A stretch of 40,449 nt of DNA from Marvinbryantia sp. Lineage in GTDB: Bacteria > Bacillota > Clostridia > Lachnospirales > Lachnospiraceae. Below the pieces are notes generated by a model. It ran no database searches and was not told the origin of the DNA. It saw only the letters and a list, made by a program, of their open reading frames with translations. The translations under genes were made by a program, and so were the position numbers. The stretch covers positions 1 through 40,449 of the forward strand of contig JAEDFS010000015.1 of the NCBI GenBank assembly GCA_016297895.1. The letters run 5' to 3'. The stretch's first letter is position 1. The number at the start of each line of letters is the position of its first letter. Positions 33,083-40,449 of this stretch are shown here, one piece after another.

Positions 33083-33147
33083 GAAAGCTAAGCAACTGAG
33101 AATAGGACATAATAGATTAGTAGTAAGACAGTAAAGAGGAAGATTAC

Positions 33148-34995
33148 ATGTGTGGAATTACCGGATTTGTAGGGAAGCAGGAAAACAAAGAAGAAGTATT
33201 GGGAAAAATGATGGATGTGATCAAGCATCGGGGTCCTGATTCAGAAGGTAAGTATACAACAGAGGACGTGGCTTTCGGATTCCGTCGTCTGAGCATCATA
33301 GATCTGGAAAGCGGTTCTCAGCCGATGTTCAATGAGGATGGGGAGATCGCTTTGATCTTTAACGGAGAGATCTACAACAGCCCGGAACTGAGAGAACGTT
33401 TTAAAGCAAAGGGTCATGTATTTCAGAACCGTTCCGATTCCGAGACACTGATCCACGGTTATGAGGAGTACGGGGAAAAGCTGGTTCATGAGCTGAGAGG
33501 AATGTTTGGCTTTGCTATTTGGGATAACAGGAAAAAGAGACTGTTCCTGGCCAGAGATTTTTTCGGAATCAAACCGATATATTATGCCATGATCCACGGA
33601 AATCTGGTGTTTGCTTCTGAGATCAAAAGTATTCTGGAGTTTCCGGGATTTAAAAAAGAAGTAAATATGGATGCCCTGGAAGAATATCTTTCCTTCCAGT
33701 ACTCCAATCTGCCGGAGACCTTTTTTAAAGGCGTATACCGCCTGCTTCCGGGCCATTATCTGACCTATTCCAACGGAGAACTGAACATTACCCAGTATTT
33801 TGACCCGACACTGGAACCGGTATCCAGGGACAGCCAGGATGTGCTGGTGAAGAAGCTGGATGAGGTTCTGCAGGATTCTGTGGAGAAGCATATGCTGGCA
33901 GACGTGGAAGTGGGAGCATTCCTGTCAAGCGGTGTGGATTCCAGTTATATTGCGGCAAAGTATTCAGGGAAAAAGACCTTTACCGTGGGATTTTTTGATA
34001 AGGACAATCAGTACAATGAGACCCATTATGCGGAAGACTGTGCAAAATTCCTGGGCCTTGAAAATTACAGCCATACGATCACAGAGGAAGAGTACTGGGG
34101 AGAGATGCCAAAGATCATGTATCATATGGATGAACCTCTGGCTGACCCGTCTGCGATTGCGCTCTATTTTGTTGCCAGAGAAGCTGCCAAGCATGTGAAG
34201 GTAGTCACTTCGGGAGAAGGTGCCGATGAGTTCTTCGGCGGATATACGATCTACCGGGAGCCCCTGTCTTTGCGCTGGATGAACTGGATTCCAAAGAGCT
34301 GGAGAAAAGGAATGGCAGGACTTGCCGAGAAGCTGCCGGAAGGAATTAAAGGAAGAAGCTATATCATTCGTGCAAGCAAATCTGTGCAGGAACGGTTTAT
34401 CGGAAATGCCAATATCTTTTCGGTAGAAGAAAGAAAGAAGATCCTGAAGAAGAAGACCAAAGCTCCATCACCACAGGTACTTTTGGCACCCAAGTATAAA
34501 GCCATGCAGGACTATGACGATACGACAAAAATGCAGTATATCGATCTGACCAACTGGCTGCCGGGAGATATTCTTCTGAAAGCGGATAAGATGAGTATGG
34601 CTCATTCTCTGGAACTGAGAGTGCCGTTTTTGGATATTGAGGTATTCAAAGTGGCCAGACAGATCCGTACCGGCATGAAATTAAAGGATAAGACCACGAA
34701 ATTTGCTTTTCGTCGTGTAGCAGAGAAATACCTGCCGGAATTTACGACCAATAAAAAGAAACTGGGATTCCCGGTGCCGATTCGTGTATGGCTGAAAGAA
34801 GATACCGGATACGATAAGGTGAAAAAGGCATTTACCAGTGATGCGGCAAAACAGTTTTTTGATCTGGAACTGATCATGCGGCTCCTGGATGAGCATAAAA
34901 ATGGAGTAAAAGATAACAGCCGTAAAGTGTGGACCATCTACACATTCCTGGTATGGTATCATGTATTTTTTGAAAATGGACTGGAGGCAGCATGA
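33148..34995 (+). CDS. asnB: Asparagine synthase (glutamine-hydrolysing)
   Basis: Makes asparagine from aspartate, ATP and glutamine. The class II amidotransferase domain starts with the nucleophile Cys2 (MCGITGFVG), with HRGPDSEG and NGEIYN downstream. The synthetase domain has a PP-loop written SSGVDSS (260-266) and the ATP-site block TSGEGADEFFGGY. The 615-residue length is normal. It overlaps the next gene by 4 bases (ATGA), so the two are translationally coupled. It has its own promoter. Confidence 0.95.
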   Translation: MCGITGFVGKQENKEEVLGKMMDVIKHRGPDSEGKYTTEDVAFGFRRLSIIDLESGSQPMFNEDGEIALIFNGEIYNSPELRERFKAKGHVFQNRSDSETLIHGYEEYGEKLVHELRGMFGFAIWDNRKKRLFLARDFFGIKPIYYAMIHGNLVFASEIKSILEFPGFKKEVNMDALEEYLSFQYSNLPETFFKGVYRLLPGHYLTYSNGELNITQYFDPTLEPVSRDSQDVLVKKLDEVLQDSVEKHMLADVEVGAFLSSGVDSSYIAAKYSGKKTFTVGFFDKDNQYNETHYAEDCAKFLGLENYSHTITEEEYWGEMPKIMYHMDEPLADPSAIALYFVAREAAKHVKVVTSGEGADEFFGGYTIYREPLSLRWMNWIPKSWRKGMAGLAEKLPEGIKGRSYIIRASKSVQERFIGNANIFSVEERKKILKKKTKAPSPQVLLAPKYKAMQDYDDTTKMQYIDLTNWLPGDILLKADKMSMAHSLELRVPFLDIEVFKVARQIRTGMKLKDKTTKFAFRRVAEKYLPEFTTNKKKLGFPVPIRVWLKEDTGYDKVKKAFTSDAAKQFFDLELIMRLLDEHKNGVKDNSRKVWTIYTFLVWYHVFFENGLEAA

Positions 34996-35864
34996 CAAAA
35001 GAAGAATTTCTGCAATTGTCTGAACGGGTAATCATTCTGGATGGAGCGACAGGATCGAATCTGCTGGCAGCGGGAATGCCAAGGGGAATCTGTTCCGAGC
35101 AGTGGATCCTGGAACATGAGGATGCAGTGATCAATCTGCAGAGAGCTTATGTGGAAGCCGGAAGCCAGATCGTATATGCGCCTACTTTCGGCGCAAACAG
35201 GATGAATCTTCAAAGCCACGGACTGGCAGATCAGATCAGGGATATGAATCTCAGACTGGTGGATATCTCCAAACGGGCCGTAGAAGGAAGAGCCTATGTG
35301 GCCGGGGATATTACCACCGGCGGAAAAATATTCGGCTCCTCGGAAGATGCCTGCTATGAGGCGGCTTTTGAGCGGTATAAGGAGCAGATCTCCTGTCTGG
35401 TGGAAGCAGGTGTTGACCTTCTGGTGGCAGAAACCATGATCAGTATTGAGGAGACCGTCGCTGCGGTGGAAGCGGCAAAAGAGGTCTGTGACCTTCCGAT
35501 TATGTGCAGTATGACGGTGGAGGCTGACGGCACGATCTTCACCGGAGGAAATGCCATGGATGCAGTAACGGCTCTTCAGGAGGCCGGCGCATCGGCGGTG
35601 GGAATCAACTGTTCCGTGGGACCGGATCAGCTGGAGGCTGTGGTTGCGGGAATGCGGCAGATCGCAGCGGTTCCCGTTCTGGTAAAACCCAATGCAGGGA
35701 TGCCAAAGATCACAGAAAAAGGAGAAGCCCTCTACAGTATGACGGCAGAGGACTTCGGAATGCATATGAAAAAACTGATGGATGCGGGAGCAGCCATTGT
35801 AGGTGGCTGCTGTGGCACCACGCCGGAGTATATAAAAGCGCTCAGCAGATATATCACCTGGTAG
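34992..35864 (+). CDS. Homocysteine S-methyltransferase family protein
   Basis: A 290-residue protein equal to the homocysteine-binding domain of MetH or to stand-alone methyltransferases such as MmuM/BhmT. These transfer a methyl group to homocysteine to make methionine. Zinc ligands are visible as Cys207 (NCSVGP) and Cys273-Cys274 (GGCCGTTPEY). The N-terminus has ILDGATGSNLLAAGMP. The cobalamin, folate and activation domains of MetH are absent, so the methyl donor is either a small molecule or other separate proteins. The start overlaps the asnB stop by 4 bases. A terminator follows inside the neighbouring convergent gene. Confidence 0.88.
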   Translation: MTKEEFLQLSERVIILDGATGSNLLAAGMPRGICSEQWILEHEDAVINLQRAYVEAGSQIVYAPTFGANRMNLQSHGLADQIRDMNLRLVDISKRAVEGRAYVAGDITTGGKIFGSSEDACYEAAFERYKEQISCLVEAGVDLLVAETMISIEETVAAVEAAKEVCDLPIMCSMTVEADGTIFTGGNAMDAVTALQEAGASAVGINCSVGPDQLEAVVAGMRQIAAVPVLVKPNAGMPKITEKGEALYSMTAEDFGMHMKKLMDAGAAIVGGCCGTTPEYIKALSRYITW

Positions 35865-35865
35865 A

Positions 35866-36639
35866 TCAGCGATCGGATACAAAGGCCGGATCGGCGGGAT
35901 AACCGCCCCGGTCTTTTTGCATACAGCGCTGTACGCTGTCCCGGGAATTGCCCCAGTCTTTATCCTTGTTGCGGTAGTCGTATTTTTCCGTAAACCAGGT
36001 AACTTCTTCTTCCAGGCGTTTCATATTCTGTTTCATCAGATCAAATAACAGTGGATAAAAGTCAGATTTCTGTTTGTCATTCAGCTTGTCCTGGGCAGTT
36101 TCCACCAGATGAGAAAAATGGTGGAGGCAGAAGCCTTTGCTGTGTTTGAAAAGCTCCAGGAATTCCGGACTGTTCAGGTACAGTTCAAAGAAGGTATCCA
36201 CATACCGTCCGTAATTCTCGTGTATATGGTCGCAGACATAACAGCGGCTTTCCTTCTCGGCGATCCAGATCCCAATGGAGGTTTTGGGGAGCGCAGTGTC
36301 AGGAGAGGACTTTTTCATGCGGCGAAGCATAGAGGATTTCCCTGGAACAAAGTGTCTGATCTGCTCTTCCAGCTCTTCGTTCAGTTTTTTGAAATGAGTA
36401 CTCAGGATCAGAGCACTGCCCAGCCGGTTCCCGTAGTCGAACATCATTTTATAATGGTGACGGCAGAATCCGACCTGGTCTGTCCTGGCCCGGACATCAT
36501 CTTCCATATAGGAAGCGCCGCTTCCCAGGGCAAAACGGATGGCATGCTGTTCCAGATTTCTCTCAATATAGCAAAACGGACATTCATCGTCCGCTTTGAA
36601 TGCGTCCATAAGCGGAATGGTGTAAATGGATTCTTTCAT
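35866..36639 (-). CDS. DUF6062 family protein with two CxxC/CxHH sets
   Basis: A soluble 257-residue protein matching by eye DUF6062, function unknown. Its striking feature is a duplicated metal-site pattern: CPFC (20-23) with CRHH (59-62), and CYVC (133-136) with CLHH (171-174), each pair about 35 residues apart. Both second halves are preceded by GF. This suggests two zinc-binding modules of related origin. It ends one base from the convergent methyltransferase gene, and its last codons contain that gene's terminator. The start has AAAGGAGAC before it. The promoter overlaps that of the divergent gene. Confidence 0.8.
   Translation of the reverse strand: MKESIYTIPLMDAFKADDECPFCYIERNLEQHAIRFALGSGASYMEDDVRARTDQVGFCRHHYKMMFDYGNRLGSALILSTHFKKLNEELEEQIRHFVPGKSSMLRRMKKSSPDTALPKTSIGIWIAEKESRCYVCDHIHENYGRYVDTFFELYLNSPEFLELFKHSKGFCLHHFSHLVETAQDKLNDKQKSDFYPLLFDLMKQNMKRLEEEVTWFTEKYDYRNKDKDWGNSRDSVQRCMQKDRGGYPADPAFVSDR
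35882..35918 (+). terminator. Terminator of the asnB operon, embedded in the DUF6062 coding region
   Basis: Inner stem GGCGG (35893-35897)/CCGCC (35903-35907) and outer stem AAGGCCGG (35882-35889)/CCGGTCTT (35908-35915, one G-U), with a three-base bulge, followed by TTTTT. It lies within the last 17 or so codons of the minus-strand gene. Confidence 0.75.
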
Positions 36640-36669
36640 AAGAAACGTCTCCTTTTTTATCTTTTTTCC

Positions 36670-36698
36670 AGTATACCGTGCGGTTGAATTATTTTCAA
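36670..36698 (-). promoter_or_regulatory. Promoter of the DUF6062 gene, interlocked with the divergent promoter
   Basis: Minus strand TTGAAA (36698 to 36693), 17 bases, TATACT (36675 to 36670). Its -35 lies inside the spacer of the plus-strand promoter. Confidence 0.6.
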
Positions 36699-36712
36699 TG
36701 AAATGTTATACT
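36684..36712 (+). promoter_or_regulatory. Promoter of the C_GCAxxG_C_C operon, interlocked with the divergent promoter
   Basis: TTGAAT (36684-36689), 17 bases, TGT-TATACT (TATACT 36707-36712). The two -35 boxes form the inverted repeat TTGAA-n4/5-TTCAA. Confidence 0.65.
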
Positions 36713-36749
36713 CAGATGGAAGTATCGGGAAAAATCAAGGAGGTTCGTA

Positions 36750-37157
36750 ATGAGTAAATATACAGAAAAAGCATTGGAAAATCATAAAAAGGGAATGAAT
36801 TGTGCACAGGCAGTGGCATGTGCCTTTGCGGAAACTCTTCAGGTCGATGAAAATCTTCTGTTTCAGATGGCAGAAGGTTTTGGCGCCGGAATGGGCGGAA
36901 TGAAAGCCACCTGCGGAGCAGTATCGGGAGCCGTGCTTCTGGCTGGAATAAAAAACAGCAGTGCGGATGTCGAAAAACCGGTGACAAAGGGGGCAACCTA
37001 TCAGCTGACGAAAGAGATCACCAGACAGTTTCAGGAAAAGAATGGAAGCCTGATCTGCCAGGAGTTAAAAGGTGTGGAGTCAAAAAAGGTGCTGAGAAGC
37101 TGTGACGGATGCATTGAGGATGCTGCGATGATCGCAGAAAAGGTTCTGGGATTATAG
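36750..37157 (+). CDS. C_GCAxxG_C_C family protein
   Basis: A small 135-residue protein of the C_GCAxxG_C_C (TIGR01909-type) family, probably redox- or metal-related by its conserved cysteines; function not known. Signature parts: GMNCAQAVACAF, the glycine-rich EGFGAGMGGM, TCGAVSGAVL, ICQEL, and the C-terminal SCDGC. AAGGAGG stands before the ATG. It leads the run to the pseudouridine synthase (3-base gap), ligA and the cardiolipin synthase gene. A functional tie to these DNA and RNA genes is not evident. Confidence 0.88.
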   Translation: MSKYTEKALENHKKGMNCAQAVACAFAETLQVDENLLFQMAEGFGAGMGGMKATCGAVSGAVLLAGIKNSSADVEKPVTKGATYQLTKEITRQFQEKNGSLICQELKGVESKKVLRSCDGCIEDAAMIAEKVLGL

Positions 37158-37160
37158 AAT

Positions 37161-37925
37161 ATGTCCGAAAATCGTATGAGGAAAGAGTTCCGGCAACGGG
37201 AAGAGAAGGAAGACATTCGTCTGAATAAGTATCTCAGTGAAGCAGGTGTCTGTTCCAGAAGAGAGGCGGACCGGCTGATCGAAGAGGGAAGAGTTCAGGT
37301 GGACGGGTTCCCGGCGGTGACCGGACAGCGGGTAAAAAAAGATCAGAAGATTGAGGTGGACGGAAGGTCTGCCGTGCCGGAAAAAGAGATGATCCTTCTG
37401 GCAGTGAATAAGCCCAGAGGCATTGTCTGCAGCTCCAGAAGTCAGGGCGGTGACAGAACCATAGAAGAGTTCCTGCACTATCCCAAACGGGTATATTCTG
37501 TGGGCAGACTGGATAAAGATTCTGAGGGACTTCTTCTTATGACAAATAACGGAGAGATTCTGAATAAAATTATGAGGGCGGGAAATTATCATGAGAAAGA
37601 GTATCTGGTAGAGGTGGATCGCCCCATAACGGAATCATTTGTGAAAAAAATGGCAGAAGGTGTCTATCTGAGGGAGCTGAAGGTCATGACACGCCCGTGC
37701 AGAGTAGAGAAGACCGGAAAACGATCGTTTCGTATCGTCCTGACTCAGGGACTGAACCGTCAGATCCGCAGAATGTGCCGGGAACAGGGATATCAGGTGC
37801 GATCTCTTAAGCGGGTCAGGATCATGAACATTTCTCTCGGAAATCTGAAGACGGGGGAGTATCGTCCGGTGACCGACGAAGAGATGGAAACATTATATGA
37901 AATGATAAGGAAATCCAGATCATGA
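37161..37925 (+). CDS. RluB/RluF-type 23S rRNA pseudouridine synthase
   Basis: Pseudouridine synthase of the RsuA/RluB/RluE/RluF family, modifying a uridine in 23S rRNA. A basic N-terminal extension (1-17) is followed by an S4 RNA-binding domain (IRLNKYLSEAGVCSRREADRL, about 19-39). The catalytic domain has the active-site Asp in GRLDKDSEGLL and the block LTQGLNRQIRRMC; this Gln-containing form is seen in RluF. The 254 residues fit. Assignment to RluF rather than RluB is tentative. It overlaps ligA by 4 bases (ATGA) and starts 3 bases after the previous gene; its ribosome site is weak. Confidence 0.88.
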   Translation: MSENRMRKEFRQREEKEDIRLNKYLSEAGVCSRREADRLIEEGRVQVDGFPAVTGQRVKKDQKIEVDGRSAVPEKEMILLAVNKPRGIVCSSRSQGGDRTIEEFLHYPKRVYSVGRLDKDSEGLLLMTNNGEILNKIMRAGNYHEKEYLVEVDRPITESFVKKMAEGVYLRELKVMTRPCRVEKTGKRSFRIVLTQGLNRQIRRMCREQGYQVRSLKRVRIMNISLGNLKTGEYRPVTDEEMETLYEMIRKSRS

Positions 37926-39910
37926 AAGACAGAATCGACGAGTTAAAAAAAGAAATAAATTATCATATTGACCGGTATTACAACCAGGATGATCCGATAA
38001 TCTCAGACTATGAGTATGACTGTATGATGCAGGAATTAAAAAAACTGGAGGCAGAGCACCCGGAGCTGGTGACTCCGGATTCCCCTACTCAGCGTGTGGG
38101 AGGAACGGCTAAGAGAGAGGCCGGTGTTCTGGTGAAGCATCGTGTACCCATGCTGAGCCTGCAGGATGTATTTACCCGGGAAGATGTGGAGCAGTTTGTA
38201 GAGGATATGCAGTCCAGGCTGGATCATCCGGAATTTGTTGTGGAAACCAAGATCGACGGGTTATCCATGGCACTGCGCTATGAAGAAGGTGTGCTGACCA
38301 CTGCCATCACAAGAGGAGACGGAGTGATCCAGGGAGAGGATGTGACAGAGAATGCCAGAGTGATCCGGGATGTAAAGAAGAAACTGAAAAATCCCATCCC
38401 CTATCTGGAGATCAGAGGCGAGGTCTATATGACAGATGCTGCTTTTGAAAAGGTGAATGAGCAGCAGGAACTTCTGGGAAAAAAGCTGTTCGCAAACCCG
38501 AGAAACTGTGCGGCAGGGACGCTTCGGCAGCTGGACAGCCGGATCACAAAAGAACGGGAGCTGTCCATGTTTGTCTTTAACATTCAGGAGACCCGGGGCA
38601 GGACCTTTGTCACCCATACGGAAGGATATGAATATCTCAAAAGCAACGGGATCCCTGTGATCCAGAATTATACGGTGTGCCGTACGGCAGAGGAAGTCTG
38701 GGATGCGATCCAGAGAATCGGAGAATCCAGAGGAAGCCTTGGATATGATATCGACGGGGCCGTGGTGAAGCTTAACAATCTGGCGGACAGAGAGATCGTG
38801 GGAGCTACATCAAAAGTTCCCCGCTGGGCTGTGGCATATAAATATCCTCCGGAAGAAAAAGAAAGTGTGTTAAGAGAGATTGAACTGTCGGTGGGAAGGA
38901 CGGGAAGAATTACGCCTACAGCCATTTTTGATCCCATCAGACTGTGCGGGACCAGTGTATCCAGAGCAACTCTGCACAATCAGGATTTTATTGATGATCT
39001 GGATCTCTGTATCGGAGATACCATCGTCGTATACAAATCCGGAGAGATCATCCCCAAGATCAAGGGGGTCATAAAAGAAAAACGTCCTCAGGGGGCGGTG
39101 CGTTTTCAGATTCCGGACCGGTGTCCGGTGTGCGGATCTCCGGCAGTGAGGGAAAAGGATACAGCAGATATCAAGTGCACGGGAAGCAATTGTCCGGCGC
39201 AGCTGGAGCGGCATATCATCAATTTTGTGGGCAGAGATGCCATGGATATCAAGGGCTTTGGTGAGAACTACATCGTTGAGCTGGTGCGAAGGCAGTATCT
39301 GAAGGATGTGGCGGATATTTTTTCTCTGAAAGAACACCGTGAGGAACTGATCAGTCAGGGAATCATCGGAAAGGAAAAGAATACCGATAAACTGTTGAAA
39401 GCCATCGAGGATGCAAAGGAGATGGAGCCCCGTCATCTGCTTACGGGCCTTGGAATTCCCAATGTGGGGAAGGCTACGGCCAGAGAACTGATGAATCATT
39501 TCGGTTCCATGGAAGCACTGTCCCGGGCTTCGGTGGAAGACCTGGAGAAGGTATCGGATATCGGAGCTGTCAGTGCAGCATCGATCCATGATTTTTTTGC
39601 GGAGGAAAGCAATGAGATCCTGATCGGTAAACTGAAGGAGCTGGGAGTCAACATGGTACAGGAAGTGAGGGAACAGGGAGGAAAACTGACCGGGAAGACC
39701 TTTGTGGTTACCGGAACACTTCCGACCCTTGGCAGAAAAGAAGCTGCAGATCTGATCCAAAGCCATGGAGGAAAAGCAGCGGGTTCGGTATCGAAAAAGA
39801 CAGACTATGTGCTTGCCGGAGAAAATGCGGGAAGTAAGCTTACGAAAGCACAGGAACTGGGAATTCCAGTGATCAGCGAGGAAGAGCTGATGAAAATGAT
39901 CGAAAACTAA
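37922..39910 (+). CDS. ligA: NAD+-dependent DNA ligase
   Basis: Seals nicks in replication and repair using NAD+. Domains: Ia with YYNQDDPIISDYEYD (about 19-33); adenylation domain with the AMP-accepting Lys110 in ETKIDGLS; OB fold; zinc finger with CPVC and CTGSNCPAQ; helix-hairpin-helix repeats (around GLGIPNVGKATARELMNHFG); and a C-terminal BRCT domain (FVVTGTLPTLGRKEA). At 662 residues it is complete. It overlaps the pseudouridine synthase gene by 4 bases and precedes the cardiolipin synthase gene by 16. Confidence 0.96.
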   Translation: MKDRIDELKKEINYHIDRYYNQDDPIISDYEYDCMMQELKKLEAEHPELVTPDSPTQRVGGTAKREAGVLVKHRVPMLSLQDVFTREDVEQFVEDMQSRLDHPEFVVETKIDGLSMALRYEEGVLTTAITRGDGVIQGEDVTENARVIRDVKKKLKNPIPYLEIRGEVYMTDAAFEKVNEQQELLGKKLFANPRNCAAGTLRQLDSRITKERELSMFVFNIQETRGRTFVTHTEGYEYLKSNGIPVIQNYTVCRTAEEVWDAIQRIGESRGSLGYDIDGAVVKLNNLADREIVGATSKVPRWAVAYKYPPEEKESVLREIELSVGRTGRITPTAIFDPIRLCGTSVSRATLHNQDFIDDLDLCIGDTIVVYKSGEIIPKIKGVIKEKRPQGAVRFQIPDRCPVCGSPAVREKDTADIKCTGSNCPAQLERHIINFVGRDAMDIKGFGENYIVELVRRQYLKDVADIFSLKEHREELISQGIIGKEKNTDKLLKAIEDAKEMEPRHLLTGLGIPNVGKATARELMNHFGSMEALSRASVEDLEKVSDIGAVSAASIHDFFAEESNEILIGKLKELGVNMVQEVREQGGKLTGKTFVVTGTLPTLGRKEAADLIQSHGGKAAGSVSKKTDYVLAGENAGSKLTKAQELGIPVISEEELMKMIEN

Positions 39911-39926
39911 GATCAGAGGGATTTGA

Positions 39927-40449
39927 ATGGATAGTGGAAAAGATCTGCTGATGAAACAGAAAGACAATCTGGAGAAAGGGAAAAAGGGATTACTGAGTAT
40001 TGTATTCGGTCGAAGCGGAATCATCGTCATCATGATGCTGCTCCAGATCGCTTTTTTGCTGATCGGGTTTCAGCTCTTGCGCGAATATGTCTTTGCGGCT
40101 TACTGGGGTGCTGAGATCCTGGGTGTGCTTCTGGTGATCCATATTATCAATAAGCCGGGAAATCCTGCGTTTAAGATCGCATGGATCGTGCCGATCCTTA
40201 CGTTTCCTGTGTTTGGTGCGCCTTTTTATCTGTTTTTTAATGAACAGTGGGAGACCAGGGCACTGAATAAAAGAATTCTGAAGGAGAATGCTTCCACCGT
40301 TTCTCTGGTGTATCAGCAGCCAAGAGTCATGGAAGAACTGAGAGAGGATTCGGATCAGATGGCAAATCTGGCCACCTATCTCAGAAAGACCGGAGGCAGT
40401 GCGGTACATGATCATACTTCGGCGAAGTATTATTCCAGCGGAGAGGCTG
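39927..40449 (+). CDS. cls: Cardiolipin synthase, N-terminal part (cut by window edge)
   Basis: The first 174 codons of a membrane protein whose beginning matches bacterial cardiolipin synthases (phospholipase D family; joins two phosphatidylglycerols). Two hydrophobic helices (about 28-55 and 56-72) are followed by the PLDc_N-type segment INKPGNPAFKIAWIVPILTF and PVFGAPFYLFFN. The two HKD catalytic motifs lie beyond the window, so the enzyme is not proven complete. The ATG at 39927 has AGAGGG upstream and follows ligA by 16 bases. Confidence 0.82.
   Translation, partial: MDSGKDLLMKQKDNLEKGKKGLLSIVFGRSGIIVIMMLLQIAFLLIGFQLLREYVFAAYWGAEILGVLLVIHIINKPGNPAFKIAWIVPILTFPVFGAPFYLFFNEQWETRALNKRILKENASTVSLVYQQPRVMEELREDSDQMANLATYLRKTGGSAVHDHTSAKYYSSGEA

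Noticed and set aside
33083..33147. Possible T-box or other riboswitch before asnB
   Set aside because: The leader is only about 60 bases, with no specifier stem, T-box sequence or terminator/antiterminator pair.

Overview
The window looks like core chromosome of an anaerobic, low-to-mid GC Firmicute of the family Lachnospiraceae (a Blautia/Dorea/Coprococcus-type gut bacterium; the genus is not fixed by what I can see). Reasons: a complete Rnf complex with RnfD and RnfG fused, an NADP-type GdhA, families typical of that group (DUF5688, DUF6062, C_GCAxxG_C_C, TIGR04086, MoxR/VWA pair), strong AGGAGG ribosome sites, and promoters with a 17-bp spacer and a TGn-TATACT type -10. I see no phage, transposon, CRISPR array or rRNA. 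One tRNA gene is present.

Layout. 1-2.5 kb: a putatively secreted adenosine deaminase, then convergent azlCD (branched-chain amino acid export). 2.6-4.7 kb: an ECF sigma factor with its putative membrane anti-sigma factor, preceded by an ECF-like promoter. 4.9-9.2 kb: a tight operon of a GNAT acetyltransferase, a small unknown protein, a VWA/DUF2201 protein with a broken HEXXH site, a MoxR-type AAA+ ATPase with a coiled-coil tail, and queH. 9.2-16.1 kb: argH, asd, a two-gene ABC transporter whose ATPase has lost several catalytic motifs, topB, and a left-handed beta-helix protein. 16.2-19.2 kb (minus strand): ABC-F ATPase and MATE transporter. 19.4-20.4 kb: an LCP cell-wall protein. 20.6-25.6 kb: rnfC-(DG)-E-A-B. 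25.7-26.9 kb (minus): CNNM/CorC-type membrane protein. 27-29 kb: a small membrane protein and rho. 29.2-31.4 kb: a DUF5688 protein, tRNA-Arg(CCG), and a membrane-anchored SH3 protein. 31.6-35.9 kb: gdhA, then asnB with an overlapping homocysteine methyltransferase gene. 35.9-36.6 kb (minus): DUF6062. 36.7 kb to the end: C_GCAxxG_C_C protein, an RluB/RluF-type pseudouridine synthase, ligA, and the start of a cardiolipin synthase gene cut by the window edge.

How it fits together. Rnf couples ferredoxin:NAD+ oxidoreduction to ion transport. GdhA, AsnB, ArgH and Asd handle ammonia assimilation and amino-acid synthesis, and AzlCD exports branched-chain amino acids. The sigma/anti-sigma pair and the LCP protein serve the cell envelope. 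The least understood parts are the MoxR/VWA operon and the degenerate ABC ATPase. No clearly new multi-gene system is demonstrated; the MoxR/VWA operon is the best candidate. All intergenic gaps are under 300 bases. Several translation starts were moved downstream of the longest open frame because a good ribosome site or a conserved N-terminus supports the shorter form.
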